From Melioribacteraceae bacterium (GTDB taxonomy: Bacteria; Bacteroidota; Ignavibacteria; Ignavibacteriales; Melioribacteraceae), in NCBI GenBank assembly GCA_026417375.1, contig JAOADJ010000008.1, forward strand, positions 1 to 64,000: a DNA stretch of 64,000 nt. The letters run 5' to 3'. Below are positions 28,649-37,177 of this stretch, piece after piece. The position numbers and the translations under genes are program-made. How positions within the stretch are numbered: the stretch's first letter is position 1; each line of letters starts with the position of its first letter. The notes under the pieces were generated by a model. That model was not told where the DNA came from. It saw nothing but the letters and a program-made list of their open reading frames with translations, and made no database searches.

Positions 28649-29857
28649 TTAAATTTGCCATTCAATTTCTTCCCACCAGCGATAGAGCATTTCTTCATCC
28701 AATCTAATTATACCTGCTCGTGTAATTGTTTCTGGTGGAGGATAATAGTTGCTTATTATTTGAAAAATAATTTGTCGTTGCAGTTGATTAACTCTGGGAA
28801 TTAAAGCAAGTAAAGTAAGCATATCGTTTTGTTTTGCATTATTAATAATTTTTTCAACAGCTTTCTCTTCGCTGTTTTTAAATTCAAAAAAATCAACGGC
28901 AAGTTTTAGCGAATCGGATGCATCAACTCTAATAGGTAAACCTGGAATCATTCCTCTTTGAATTCTGCAGTAATATTTTTTATCAACTAAATAACTTTTG
29001 TTGTTATGAATTAATTCAACAAAACCACTTAATACTGATATTTCAACATTTTGCTGAATATCTACAGATACTATGAACTCACCAGCTCTATTGACAACTT
29101 CTAAATTGTGAATATTAAATTTTAATGATGGTATAAATTCAGTGTTTAATATTCTCAATTTGCCATAATTAATTTTTATTTCATTATTTCCTTTCTTTGC
29201 AGTTACCAATTCTATAAATGAATTACTTTCAACATAAACAACTCCAACTGCGGGAACAAGAATTTTTGCTTTCGAGTTATTTTCTGTTTTTAGTTTAGAA
29301 CCCTGAAACCAATTTCCATTATTAATTATTTCGTTATCAATTTTTGTAACTCCTTCAATCGAACTAATTTGCCATGGATGATTTATTCTTGATTGTTCAT
29401 AAATTATGTAACCAAGAATTAAAATTATAATTGGCAATATAATTTTTAATACTTTTTTTGAACCGCTTCGTGCATCGATATTTAATTTTTTCTTAACAAG
29501 CTTTTTGGTTACTTTACTTTTTTTAACAACTGGATTTGTTTTTGTAAGATGTTGAGTTTGTCTTTTTCTTTCTTTCAAAATTTTTTTTGTATGAGCTTTT
29601 GAAATATTCAATTCATCTTTATCCTTTACACCGCTTTCTTTGAGTAATTCATCTTTTATTCTATCAATTAAATCATTTGGTGGATTCACAGAAATGGGAA
29701 TGTCTTTTAACTTATCGAAGAAAAGCATTAATTTTTTATATTCTTTTATGCATGCATCACAATTGCGAACATGATATTCCAATTCGCGTCTTGTGAATTC
29801 ATCAAGTTCTTCATCTACGTAATCATTAAGATTTATTTTTACTTCTTCGCAGTTCAT
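28649..29857 (-). CDS. Anti-sigma factor with zinc finger and FecR-like domain
   Basis: A 402-residue membrane regulator. Residues 1-40 form a putative zinc-finger anti-sigma domain (Cys3, then HVRNCDAC near residue 29). A basic Lys/Arg linker (about 85-135) leads to one membrane helix (about 137-153, KIILPIIILILGYIIYEQ), followed by a periplasmic FecR-like beta domain (about 165-300). Its ATG overlaps the sigma-factor stop (TAATG), which indicates translational coupling. It should hold the ECF sigma factor inactive until a periplasmic signal is sensed. The signal and regulon are unknown. Confidence 0.82.
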   Translation of the reverse strand: MNCEEVKINLNDYVDEELDEFTRRELEYHVRNCDACIKEYKKLMLFFDKLKDIPISVNPPNDLIDRIKDELLKESGVKDKDELNISKAHTKKILKERKRQTQHLTKTNPVVKKSKVTKKLVKKKLNIDARSGSKKVLKIILPIIILILGYIIYEQSRINHPWQISSIEGVTKIDNEIINNGNWFQGSKLKTENNSKAKILVPAVGVVYVESNSFIELVTAKKGNNEIKINYGKLRILNTEFIPSLKFNIHNLEVVNRAGEFIVSVDIQQNVEISVLSGFVELIHNNKSYLVDKKYYCRIQRGMIPGLPIRVDASDSLKLAVDFFEFKNSEEKAVEKIINNAKQNDMLTLLALIPRVNQLQRQIIFQIISNYYPPPETITRAGIIRLDEEMLYRWWEEIEWQI

Positions 29858-30363
29858 TAAAATAATTTGTCCATTAAAATTTTTCTTGCAACTGCTAAAA
29901 TTGTTTTTAGTTCATCAATCATATATTCGGGAAATAAATTTTTAATTTCGTTATAACTATATCCTTCAAGATCATGTAAAACAAAAATTATTCTTTCTTC
30001 ATATGGTAAATTTTGAATTGCTAATTCAAGTTTTTCAACTTCGCTTAATTTTTCTTCATCTTTAATTTCTTTATGTGTAACAAAATGGCGAACTGATAAT
30101 TCTTCCATTGCTAAATTAATTGCAATATTTTTTAGCCAGACAATTAAAGGAATTTTTTCATCGAAGTATTTTATTTCTTTCCATGCTCTTAAATATGTTG
30201 AAGCAGTTACTTTTTTAGCACTCTCTTCATTATTCATTAATCTTAAAATTGTTGTATATACATTCGGTAAAGTAATCTGGCAAAGTTCAAGAAAGCCACG
30301 TTGTCTTCCTGTTTTTGAAATTTCGATTAAGTAGTTTAAATATGTTGTGTTTTCCTGAGGCAT
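29857..30363 (-). CDS. ECF-type RNA polymerase sigma factor
   Basis: A 168-residue sigma-70 family protein of extracytoplasmic-function type. Region 2 spans about 10-85 (ASTYLRAWKEIKYF, IPLIVWLKNIAINLA) and region 4 about 105-165 (LPYEERIIFVLHDLEGYSYNEIKNLFP). It is diverged: the helix-turn-helix is followed by EYMIDELKTILAVARK rather than the usual TVKSRLHRAR. I choose the ATG at 30363; an upstream TTG start is possible and no ribosome site is clear, so translation may depend on the preceding pilin-like gene, whose stop is two bases away. It acts with the anti-sigma factor encoded next. Confidence 0.82.
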   Translation of the reverse strand: MPQENTTYLNYLIEISKTGRQRGFLELCQITLPNVYTTILRLMNNEESAKKVTASTYLRAWKEIKYFDEKIPLIVWLKNIAINLAMEELSVRHFVTHKEIKDEEKLSEVEKLELAIQNLPYEERIIFVLHDLEGYSYNEIKNLFPEYMIDELKTILAVARKILMDKLF

Positions 30364-30364
30364 A

Positions 30365-30748
30365 TTAATTAACAACAGTTATTTTTATTCCACTTGCATC
30401 AACAATTGCATTAACTCTAACATTTGTAATACCATTCATCCCAATTTCCTTTCCTACTGCTGTAAGATTAACTTTATCCTGACTGACCAGTGCATTAAAA
30501 TTTCCGGATTCAGTATTTCTTAATTGCGTAGGTAAAACCCACCCATTAAAGGAGCCACCACCTCCACCAGCACTTACATCCTTTTTATAATATTGCTGTG
30601 CTAATAATCCAATATCATATATCGAAGAAATTAATTGTTCCCGGTTTGTGTTTTCAAGATAATCTTTGGCTATTGTGTAACCAGCAAAAATTGCAAGACC
30701 TGTAATTATAACTCCGAGAGCAATTAATAATAATTGTTGTGAACCCAT
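30365..30748 (-). CDS. Pilin-like single-pass membrane protein
   Basis: A 127-residue protein with a short MGSQ start, a hydrophobic helix (about 5-27, LLLIALGVIITGLAIFAGY) and a soluble domain with an AGGGGGSFNGW loop near residue 59. This layout resembles type IV pilins/pseudopilins without a clear prepilin peptidase site, so cleavage is uncertain. It sits immediately before the ECF sigma and anti-sigma genes and is likely cotranscribed. It may be a structural or sensory surface component. Family recognition is weak, but the gene is convincing. Confidence 0.6.
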   Translation of the reverse strand: MGSQQLLLIALGVIITGLAIFAGYTIAKDYLENTNREQLISSIYDIGLLAQQYYKKDVSAGGGGGSFNGWVLPTQLRNTESGNFNALVSQDKVNLTAVGKEIGMNGITNVRVNAIVDASGIKITVVN

Positions 30749-30805
30749 TTTAGTTTACTTCAATTTTTTGATTTTTATAATAACAAAATAAAAAGTTCAT
30801 TCAAA

Positions 30806-33196
30806 TCAATTTTTTATTTTAGAAAGAATTTCAATTTCATATACTAATGTTGAATTTGGTGATATCACTAATCTTTTTTTGTTTGGTAATGTTATACCAT
30901 AAAAACCTCTTTCTGCAAAAGCCAAACCGGATGGAATTATTACCAATCTTTTTTCTCCAACTTTCATATCAGAAATCATCAAATCAAAACCATCATTAAT
31001 TTTTGATTTGCCAATTTCATAATCAAAACTTTCAGCAATATCTGAATTATTAGCTCTTCCATTTTCATTAGTGCTTACAAATGAAATATCTTTGCTTAAA
31101 ACTTTTCCTTTGTAAACAACTTTAATTTTATCACCTGTGTTTAGTTTTTCCCCTTCACCATTTTTCAGAATTGAATATCTAATTCCATTATCTAACAAAA
31201 TGGTTTTTGAATACTCTTTATTTATAATATCATCTTCTAATTTTTTTTGTTTTAGATTTTCAGCTTTTACTTTTTCTCTAGCTTCTTCTACCATCTTTAA
31301 AAATGAATCGGTATTTGGTTTAAACTTATTTGCTTTTTCACCTATTCTAACTATTGATACAGTTTTGATTGTATCTCCCTGAACAATTTTATTTACAACA
31401 TCCATTCCTTCTTCAACCCAACCGAATAATGTGTAATTTCCATCTAAATATGATCTATCTGCAAGTGTAATATAAAACTGACTTCCATTGGTATGTGGAC
31501 CTGCATTTGCCATACCCAACATTCCTGCTTTATTGTGTGAAATTTTTGAAAAAATTTCATTTGGAAATTCATAACCTGGTCCTTCAATAGTGTCATTAAT
31601 GGATGGTTTACCAGCCTGAATTACATGCCCCGGCACAACACGATGCCAGATCGATCCGTTAAAGTAAGGTTTACCTTCTGGAAATACTTTGTTTCTAATT
31701 GTTCCTTCTGCAAGTCCAACAAAATTTGAAACTGTCATTGGCACATTTTCATAATCAAGTTTTAGTGTTATTCTTCCTTTGTTTGTATTTAAATCAGCAT
31801 AAACGCCATCATCAAGAAAAGAATTTTTTCTTTCCAAAAGATGATCCAGATTTGCAATTCCATAAGCGAGTAAAGCAATTTTAATTGAAGCATCTTCAAG
31901 AGCATCTGGAATTAATTCATTATATGTATCGAATAAAGTATGCCAGGTTCTTCCATATTTTTGTGGTCCTTCAGATCGTAAATAAGGAGTTGGAACATTT
32001 TCCATTAAGAAAGAATGACTATCTGTTCCACCACGTCCTGCTTTTCTAAATTTACCCATTTCAGTTACTTTAAATGGATATTTCAAATTAGCTTTTTCAA
32101 TTTCTTTTGAAACTAATTCAAAATCATTAATCATAGTTTTAGGAACTGAAACTCCAACAATTGGATTTGTACCAAAATCTTTATTAAACATAACAGAAAT
32201 TTTAGGAAGCAAGTTTTTGTTTTTATTGACCCAACTTTTTGATCCAACTAAACCTCTTTCTTCAGCAGCATAAATCTGAATCATAATAGACCTTTTAGGT
32301 TTTGCACCTGCTTTCATTAATAATCGAACTGCTTCAATCATTGGTGCAACTCCTGATGCATTATCAACCGCACCAGTTGCAGCATCGTATGAATCTAAAT
32401 GTGCTCCTAGTATTACATACTCATCCTTTTTTTCAACTCCCGGAATTACACCAATTACATTATGATATTTAATCGGTCCTTTTACAAAATGATTTCTAAT
32501 ATCAAATTCTAAAATTACTTCTTCCCCTTTTTCAACCAATGATTTTATTTCATCGTATTGTGAATCAAGTAATTTAATATCACATAAAGTTGGTAAATTA
32601 TTCCAGTCATTAACAGATCTTGAGTCGAGCAATCTAATCGGTAATTTTGAAGATTGAATTGTACCTAAAGCTCCTAATGAAACTAATTTTTTTGTTAAAG
32701 AGATTACTGAATCCCTATCACGGGCTAACCCTTCACTTATTCCATCAATTAAAACCCAGGCATTTTTAAATTTATCCTTTTGAATTTCTATCAATGATTC
32801 ATCTTTTGGATAAATTACAACATGTCCTTGTTGAACTCCTTTTGTTCCGGCAGTATAAGATGGTGTTCCAAATTCAAGAGTTTTAATTTGTGGTTTAATC
32901 ATTTTACCAAACCAGGCACCTCTGTTAAAACCAACGGGTACACTACCAACTTCATCATATTGAACTTTTAATCCATAATTTTTTAATTCATCATAAACCC
33001 AATTTGCAGCGTTAGTATAAGCTGCTGAACCAGTAACTCTTCCTCCAAATCTATTACATAAAACATCTGCTATGAACATTGTTTTATTATTCGATTTACC
33101 TTCAGAAATAATTTTTTCTGTTACTGAATTATTTTGTGAAAAAAGAAATGCGTTGAACGAAAAAAGAACGAACAAAGACAATTTTAATTTCTTCAT
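30806..33196 (-). CDS. M28 peptidase fused to cyclophilin and FKBP isomerase domains
   Basis: A 796-residue secreted protein with a signal peptide (1-20). Residues about 25-455 are an M28 zinc aminopeptidase: GAHLDSYD and VDNASG give metal ligands, AAEERGL the catalytic and ligand Glu, and WHTLFDTY a His; a protease-associated-like insert lies at about 120-230. Residues about 465-635 are a cyclophilin peptidyl-prolyl isomerase (IWHRVVPGHVIQAG, MANAGPHTNGSQFYITL, DGNYTLFGWV). Residues about 665-796 are an FKBP isomerase (TGDKIKVVYKGKVL, LVYEIEIL). All three look intact. GGTGA precedes the ATG. It probably processes peptides in the periplasm; why two isomerases are attached is not known. Confidence 0.85.
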   Translation of the reverse strand: MKKLKLSLFVLFSFNAFLFSQNNSVTEKIISEGKSNNKTMFIADVLCNRFGGRVTGSAAYTNAANWVYDELKNYGLKVQYDEVGSVPVGFNRGAWFGKMIKPQIKTLEFGTPSYTAGTKGVQQGHVVIYPKDESLIEIQKDKFKNAWVLIDGISEGLARDRDSVISLTKKLVSLGALGTIQSSKLPIRLLDSRSVNDWNNLPTLCDIKLLDSQYDEIKSLVEKGEEVILEFDIRNHFVKGPIKYHNVIGVIPGVEKKDEYVILGAHLDSYDAATGAVDNASGVAPMIEAVRLLMKAGAKPKRSIMIQIYAAEERGLVGSKSWVNKNKNLLPKISVMFNKDFGTNPIVGVSVPKTMINDFELVSKEIEKANLKYPFKVTEMGKFRKAGRGGTDSHSFLMENVPTPYLRSEGPQKYGRTWHTLFDTYNELIPDALEDASIKIALLAYGIANLDHLLERKNSFLDDGVYADLNTNKGRITLKLDYENVPMTVSNFVGLAEGTIRNKVFPEGKPYFNGSIWHRVVPGHVIQAGKPSINDTIEGPGYEFPNEIFSKISHNKAGMLGMANAGPHTNGSQFYITLADRSYLDGNYTLFGWVEEGMDVVNKIVQGDTIKTVSIVRIGEKANKFKPNTDSFLKMVEEAREKVKAENLKQKKLEDDIINKEYSKTILLDNGIRYSILKNGEGEKLNTGDKIKVVYKGKVLSKDISFVSTNENGRANNSDIAESFDYEIGKSKINDGFDLMISDMKVGEKRLVIIPSGLAFAERGFYGITLPNKKRLVISPNSTLVYEIEILSKIKN

Positions 33197-33326
33197 TTGT
33201 CACCAATATTTTTTATTAGTAGTCTCAAATTAATTAAAAAATTTTTGTTTAACATATTAAATAGGTTTACTTGATTTGTATTTAATTGAATAACTAACTT
33301 TGTTCACCAAATAAAAAGGGAGCAAT

Positions 33327-33770
33327 ATGAAAAAGTTATTAGTATTTATATTAATTATTACAACATGTATTATAGCAAAAGAAGATAAATTAGGTAAAGA
33401 AATTTCATTAAAGAATAAAACAGAAATTTCTAAAATCATTAAATCACCCGAAAAATTTGAAGGCAAACAAGTTTTAGTTGAAGGCAAAATTTTAAATGTT
33501 TGCCAGGATGCTGGTTGCTGGATTGAAATTGCAGGTAAAAACAAAAATGAAAAAATTCGTGTTAAAGTAAATGATGGAGAAATAGTTTTTCCGAAAGAAT
33601 CTAAAGGTAAAACCGCTGTTGTTGAAGGTGTAGTTGAAGAAGTTAAAAATGATGAATGTGCAGAGCATGAATCAAAAGATGCAAAACATAATGAAAAAGA
33701 GGATGAATGTTGTTCAAAAGAATCAAAAAAGAAATATCAGATAAAAGGTTTAGGTGCTGTTATAAAATAA
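33327..33770 (+). CDS. DUF4920 secreted protein with Cys/His-rich tail
   Basis: A 147-residue secreted protein with a signal peptide (1-17). An OB-fold-like DUF4920 domain follows (about 28-110), with the family hallmark CQDAGCWIEI near residue 59 and a GKTAVVEGVVEE strand. Residues about 110-133 form an acidic Cys/His segment (DECAEHESKDAKHNEKEDEC and a further Cys) that could bind metal. AAGGGAG precedes the ATG and a strong terminator follows. It is divergent from the M28 fusion gene. Function of the domain is unknown; metal handling or redox stress is a guess. Confidence 0.78.
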   Translation: MKKLLVFILIITTCIIAKEDKLGKEISLKNKTEISKIIKSPEKFEGKQVLVEGKILNVCQDAGCWIEIAGKNKNEKIRVKVNDGEIVFPKESKGKTAVVEGVVEEVKNDECAEHESKDAKHNEKEDECCSKESKKKYQIKGLGAVIK

Positions 33771-33784
33771 ATATTTCTTAAAAT

Positions 33785-33810
33785 AAAGCCGCACTTCTGC
33801 GGCTTTTTAT
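33785..33810. terminator. Rho-independent terminator, convergent genes
   Basis: A perfect 8-bp stem AAAGCCGC/GCGGCTTT (33785-33792 with 33799-33806) with a 6-base loop has five T on the plus strand from 33804. It ends the DUF4920 gene and can also serve the minus-strand propeller gene that converges on it. Confidence 0.93.
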
Positions 33811-33884
33811 TTAATATAAAATTGTAATTTATTTCTTCCCACTTTATTCGAATTCAAAATCTAATTTTTCATTTCTAAAATTTT

Positions 33885-36350
33885 TTACAATTCATATCCT
33901 CTGATTAAATCTTGATTTATTGTATAAATGAATTTTTCATTTGGAGAGAGTAAGAAAATTGGTCTTTTATTTTCTTTCGATTGCCAAATTGTTTTTCCGG
34001 TTTTCAGATCAAGGTTCGTAAACATTCTTTCAACACAATAAATTAATTTATCACCTATAATTATCGGTGAATACTGAACATTATCCTGGTCATATTCCCA
34101 TTTGTGAGTCCAAATTGGTTTACCATCGGCGGCATTGAATATTGCAATACCATCTTGTGCCATTGCAAAGATTGCATTATTATCATAAACAACTCGTAAA
34201 CATTTTTTTGCAGCTACACCCCAAACAGAAAACCAGGCTTCGTAATCTGTGGTTGCATCTGCTTCCTCTGCGGCTGAAAGAAATTTATAATATTCACTTC
34301 CGCCAATTCTAGTTGTTTTTATCATATAGTCGCCGGAAAAAGAAATTGAAATTGTTCCAATCTTCCATTCAGTAATGGTATAAGTTTTTTCGAATTGGAT
34401 TCCACCTAAATTGTTTTTACCAAAGTTTATAACATAATCATATTTACCACCATCTCTTTTCAATTGTAAAGCATAAATATTTTCTTCATCACCAAAGTAA
34501 AGTCGTTTTGTTGCTGGGTCATAGTTATCTTTAAAAGAAAAATTAGGTGTGAGAAAACTCGGGTCAACTTCTGTTTCTATTCGCCACAATAGATTTCCGG
34601 TTTTAGCATCATAAGCAGCAAAACCATAAGGATCTTCATCCCATTTCTTTTCTACTTTCATCGAAGGTGAATCGAAAGGAGGAAGTTTGGGTGGTTCAAC
34701 AGATACATTAAATCTGAACTCACCAAATTTTATATAAAGCACGCCATCAATTACAATTGCTTCTCTTGGAATTCCTTTAAGCGTTTCTTTATTAAGCCAT
34801 AATTGCTTTTTTTGTTTTAAATCATAAGCGGCAATATTTTCGTTACCTACAAGATATGCAATGTGACCATTTATGTATGGCATCATGTCGGAATATCTTA
34901 TGGCTCCGATTGACATTAAAGAATAATCACTTAATCGAAGATAATCTTTAAAAAGAATTTCACCGGTTTTAGGATTAATGATTACAATACCATCACCGCC
35001 AGATTTCATAGTTTCGGGGTTTTGCATAGGATTTATTGAAAGGACACCAAAAACTAAATTGCCATCAAACTCCTCAATTGAATAATTATATCCAATGTTA
35101 TCATATCCTAACGATTTACGAATTTCTTTTGCCCCCATAAATTTTGAAACGCCTCTGAAAATTGTACGCGCCCAATCTGCAGTTCCATAAGGACTATTAC
35201 TCAATGGAGGAGTTTTGTAATTAACTTTTCCAGTTAATGCATTTATGCTCATTAAATAAACATTTACACCTCCAACCGAAGCAGCAGTTATTGTGTAAGT
35301 AACTATCAAGTTTTCGCCATCAATTTTAATGTATCTATGTGCATAACCTTCAAAGTTGGGGTCATTTTTTTGTGAACGCCAAAGAACTTTACCATTAGAA
35401 ACATCAACAGCAAACATTTCATTTTTCATTCCGGCAAATAATATTTCTTTATCACCAACTTTCATTAATTCAAAAGTTCGGAAATCATTTATTGATGCAT
35501 TAACTTCTACAGCCTTGCCAGTTTCAGTATTAAAGAACACCGCAGCATCTTCGCCAAGAATTGCGCAACCAACTTCGGTTTCAAAAATTGCACCTTTCTC
35601 CTCATCGAATGTTGTCTTTGTTCTGAATATCTCTTTATCGTTTTGAACATCTATTATTGATACTGCTCCATCTAAAGTAAATACAATATATCTTTGATCG
35701 GGTGAGATGTAATACCATTGTTGACCGTTTTCTACAAGGTCGCCATCTATTTCAATATCTTTTTGATAAAGAGTTTCTTTTCCGTCGGAGTATTTATATA
35801 GACCAAGCGCATCAGCATCGAGAAGAACTAATAGCTTTTTTTGTTTATCGAGGGATAAGAAATTCCAGCCACCTTTTTTAACAACATCATCGTTGTAAGA
35901 AAGGCGCTGACGCCAAAATTCATTACCGTTTGTAATATCAATTGCAACGTGATTTAATCCATACCTCAATACACAAATATTTTCTACAAATCGAAGCTGT
36001 GTAAATTTATCTTGACTTATATCTTTGTATTCTTTTTCCCAAATTAATTTTCCGGTTAATGCATCATAACACCTTAAGTTATCATTTGAACTAACCAGAT
36101 ATTTTTCACCAACAAGTTGATGAACCGCATCTTTATCATAACCATCAACAGATAGAGAATAAATTTTTTGCCCAGTAAAAGCATTATAAAGAAAGACATC
36201 TTCAGCAATTCTAAAAAAAAGATAGTTTCCATCATCTAAAAAACTATAACCTTCTATCGGGTCATCTAATTCCAGCGACCACTTTGGCGCTTGAGAAAAT
36301 AATGTTGTTGCAATCAATAAAAACGAGAGAATAAAAATTTTAGTTTTCAT
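33885..36350 (-). CDS. PQQ-like beta-propeller protein
   Basis: An 821-residue secreted protein with a signal peptide (1-19). Many repeats of the form D-x-x-T-G-K-x-x-W (YDALTGKLIWE, DVSNGKVLWR, INALTGKVNYK, YDAKTGNLLWR, LDLKTGKTIWQ) show a PQQ-like (PF13360 type) double propeller. No Trp-docking PQQ cofactor pocket or catalytic Ca site is evident, so it is probably a binding or scaffolding propeller and not a dehydrogenase. AGGAG precedes the ATG. It is followed by nothing on its strand before the convergent terminator. It probably forms a unit with the 256-aa gene upstream, 21 bases away. Confidence 0.8.
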   Translation of the reverse strand: MKTKIFILSFLLIATTLFSQAPKWSLELDDPIEGYSFLDDGNYLFFRIAEDVFLYNAFTGQKIYSLSVDGYDKDAVHQLVGEKYLVSSNDNLRCYDALTGKLIWEKEYKDISQDKFTQLRFVENICVLRYGLNHVAIDITNGNEFWRQRLSYNDDVVKKGGWNFLSLDKQKKLLVLLDADALGLYKYSDGKETLYQKDIEIDGDLVENGQQWYYISPDQRYIVFTLDGAVSIIDVQNDKEIFRTKTTFDEEKGAIFETEVGCAILGEDAAVFFNTETGKAVEVNASINDFRTFELMKVGDKEILFAGMKNEMFAVDVSNGKVLWRSQKNDPNFEGYAHRYIKIDGENLIVTYTITAASVGGVNVYLMSINALTGKVNYKTPPLSNSPYGTADWARTIFRGVSKFMGAKEIRKSLGYDNIGYNYSIEEFDGNLVFGVLSINPMQNPETMKSGGDGIVIINPKTGEILFKDYLRLSDYSLMSIGAIRYSDMMPYINGHIAYLVGNENIAAYDLKQKKQLWLNKETLKGIPREAIVIDGVLYIKFGEFRFNVSVEPPKLPPFDSPSMKVEKKWDEDPYGFAAYDAKTGNLLWRIETEVDPSFLTPNFSFKDNYDPATKRLYFGDEENIYALQLKRDGGKYDYVINFGKNNLGGIQFEKTYTITEWKIGTISISFSGDYMIKTTRIGGSEYYKFLSAAEEADATTDYEAWFSVWGVAAKKCLRVVYDNNAIFAMAQDGIAIFNAADGKPIWTHKWEYDQDNVQYSPIIIGDKLIYCVERMFTNLDLKTGKTIWQSKENKRPIFLLSPNEKFIYTINQDLIRGYEL

Positions 36351-36371
36351 TTTTAGCTCTCCTAAAATTTT

Positions 36372-37142
36372 TCAAAAATCTAAGAACCATGCTAATTTAA
36401 TTTCGAGACGGGAGCCACTTAAACTAGGGCCTTCCTTTTTTGTTGCGGAATCAGTCATTCCCAAAATAATTGTGTAATCAATCCCAAAATAAAGACCATT
36501 ATTGTTCATAATGCCCGTAGTAAAATTTACAAAGTATGGATTCTTTGCTTCTTTAACTTCATTAAATTTTACCACCGGAAAAACCATCTGAAAACTTCCT
36601 TTTAGCATCCATTCGTTTGAAAGAAGATAATCTCCGTTAATGTATGGACCGAGATTCATGTAAGAACCTCTTTGAGCATTATAATTTCCTTGGCTATCCC
36701 AAATATTAACCACAAATGAGTTGGCTGATAAACCGGCTGCAGCTCGTGTTGTACGATCATAATAAAAATTTAATCCGCAGTTAAATTCAAGAATTGAGCA
36801 GAACCAAGGACCTGTAGATTTATTTTCATCTTGACTATTGATAGCAGATACTATAACCGGGACAAAATCATTCAGAAATTGTGATTTAAAGATTAGATTA
36901 AAAGCCCACTTGCCGGTTTGATTCCATTCGTTCCATAATGTGATGCTAAATGCTGTAGGATTTTTTTCATATTTTCTTTCCCCCTCAGAGGTTGTTACTA
37001 TTCCACCTATCGGATTTAAGCTGTGCATTATAAATGTTTTAACTATTCCAAAGGCGAAAGGATAATTGTAAAATTCATCTTGGTATTGTGGCTTTACAAA
37101 AGAGGAAGTAATTAAAAGAAAAAATAAAATTATTTTTTTCAT
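36372..37142 (-). CDS. Putative outer-membrane beta-barrel protein
   Basis: A 256-residue protein with a signal peptide (1-18). Alternating hydrophobic strands rich in aromatic residues run through it (FSITLWNEW, WAFNLIFKSQF, LNFYYDRTTRAAAGLSANSF, LYFGIDYTIILGM), and it ends SRLEIKLAWFLDF with a terminal Phe typical of outer-membrane barrels. I do not recognise a named family. It lies between two propeller proteins on the same strand with small gaps (21 and 35 bases), so it may anchor them or serve in the same surface assembly. GAGGTAAGG precedes the ATG. Confidence 0.6.
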   Translation of the reverse strand: MKKIILFFLLITSSFVKPQYQDEFYNYPFAFGIVKTFIMHSLNPIGGIVTTSEGERKYEKNPTAFSITLWNEWNQTGKWAFNLIFKSQFLNDFVPVIVSAINSQDENKSTGPWFCSILEFNCGLNFYYDRTTRAAAGLSANSFVVNIWDSQGNYNAQRGSYMNLGPYINGDYLLSNEWMLKGSFQMVFPVVKFNEVKEAKNPYFVNFTTGIMNNNGLYFGIDYTIILGMTDSATKKEGPSLSGSRLEIKLAWFLDF

Positions 37143-37177
37143 TGCCTTACCTCGTGAAATAAATTCTCTTTAAAAAA

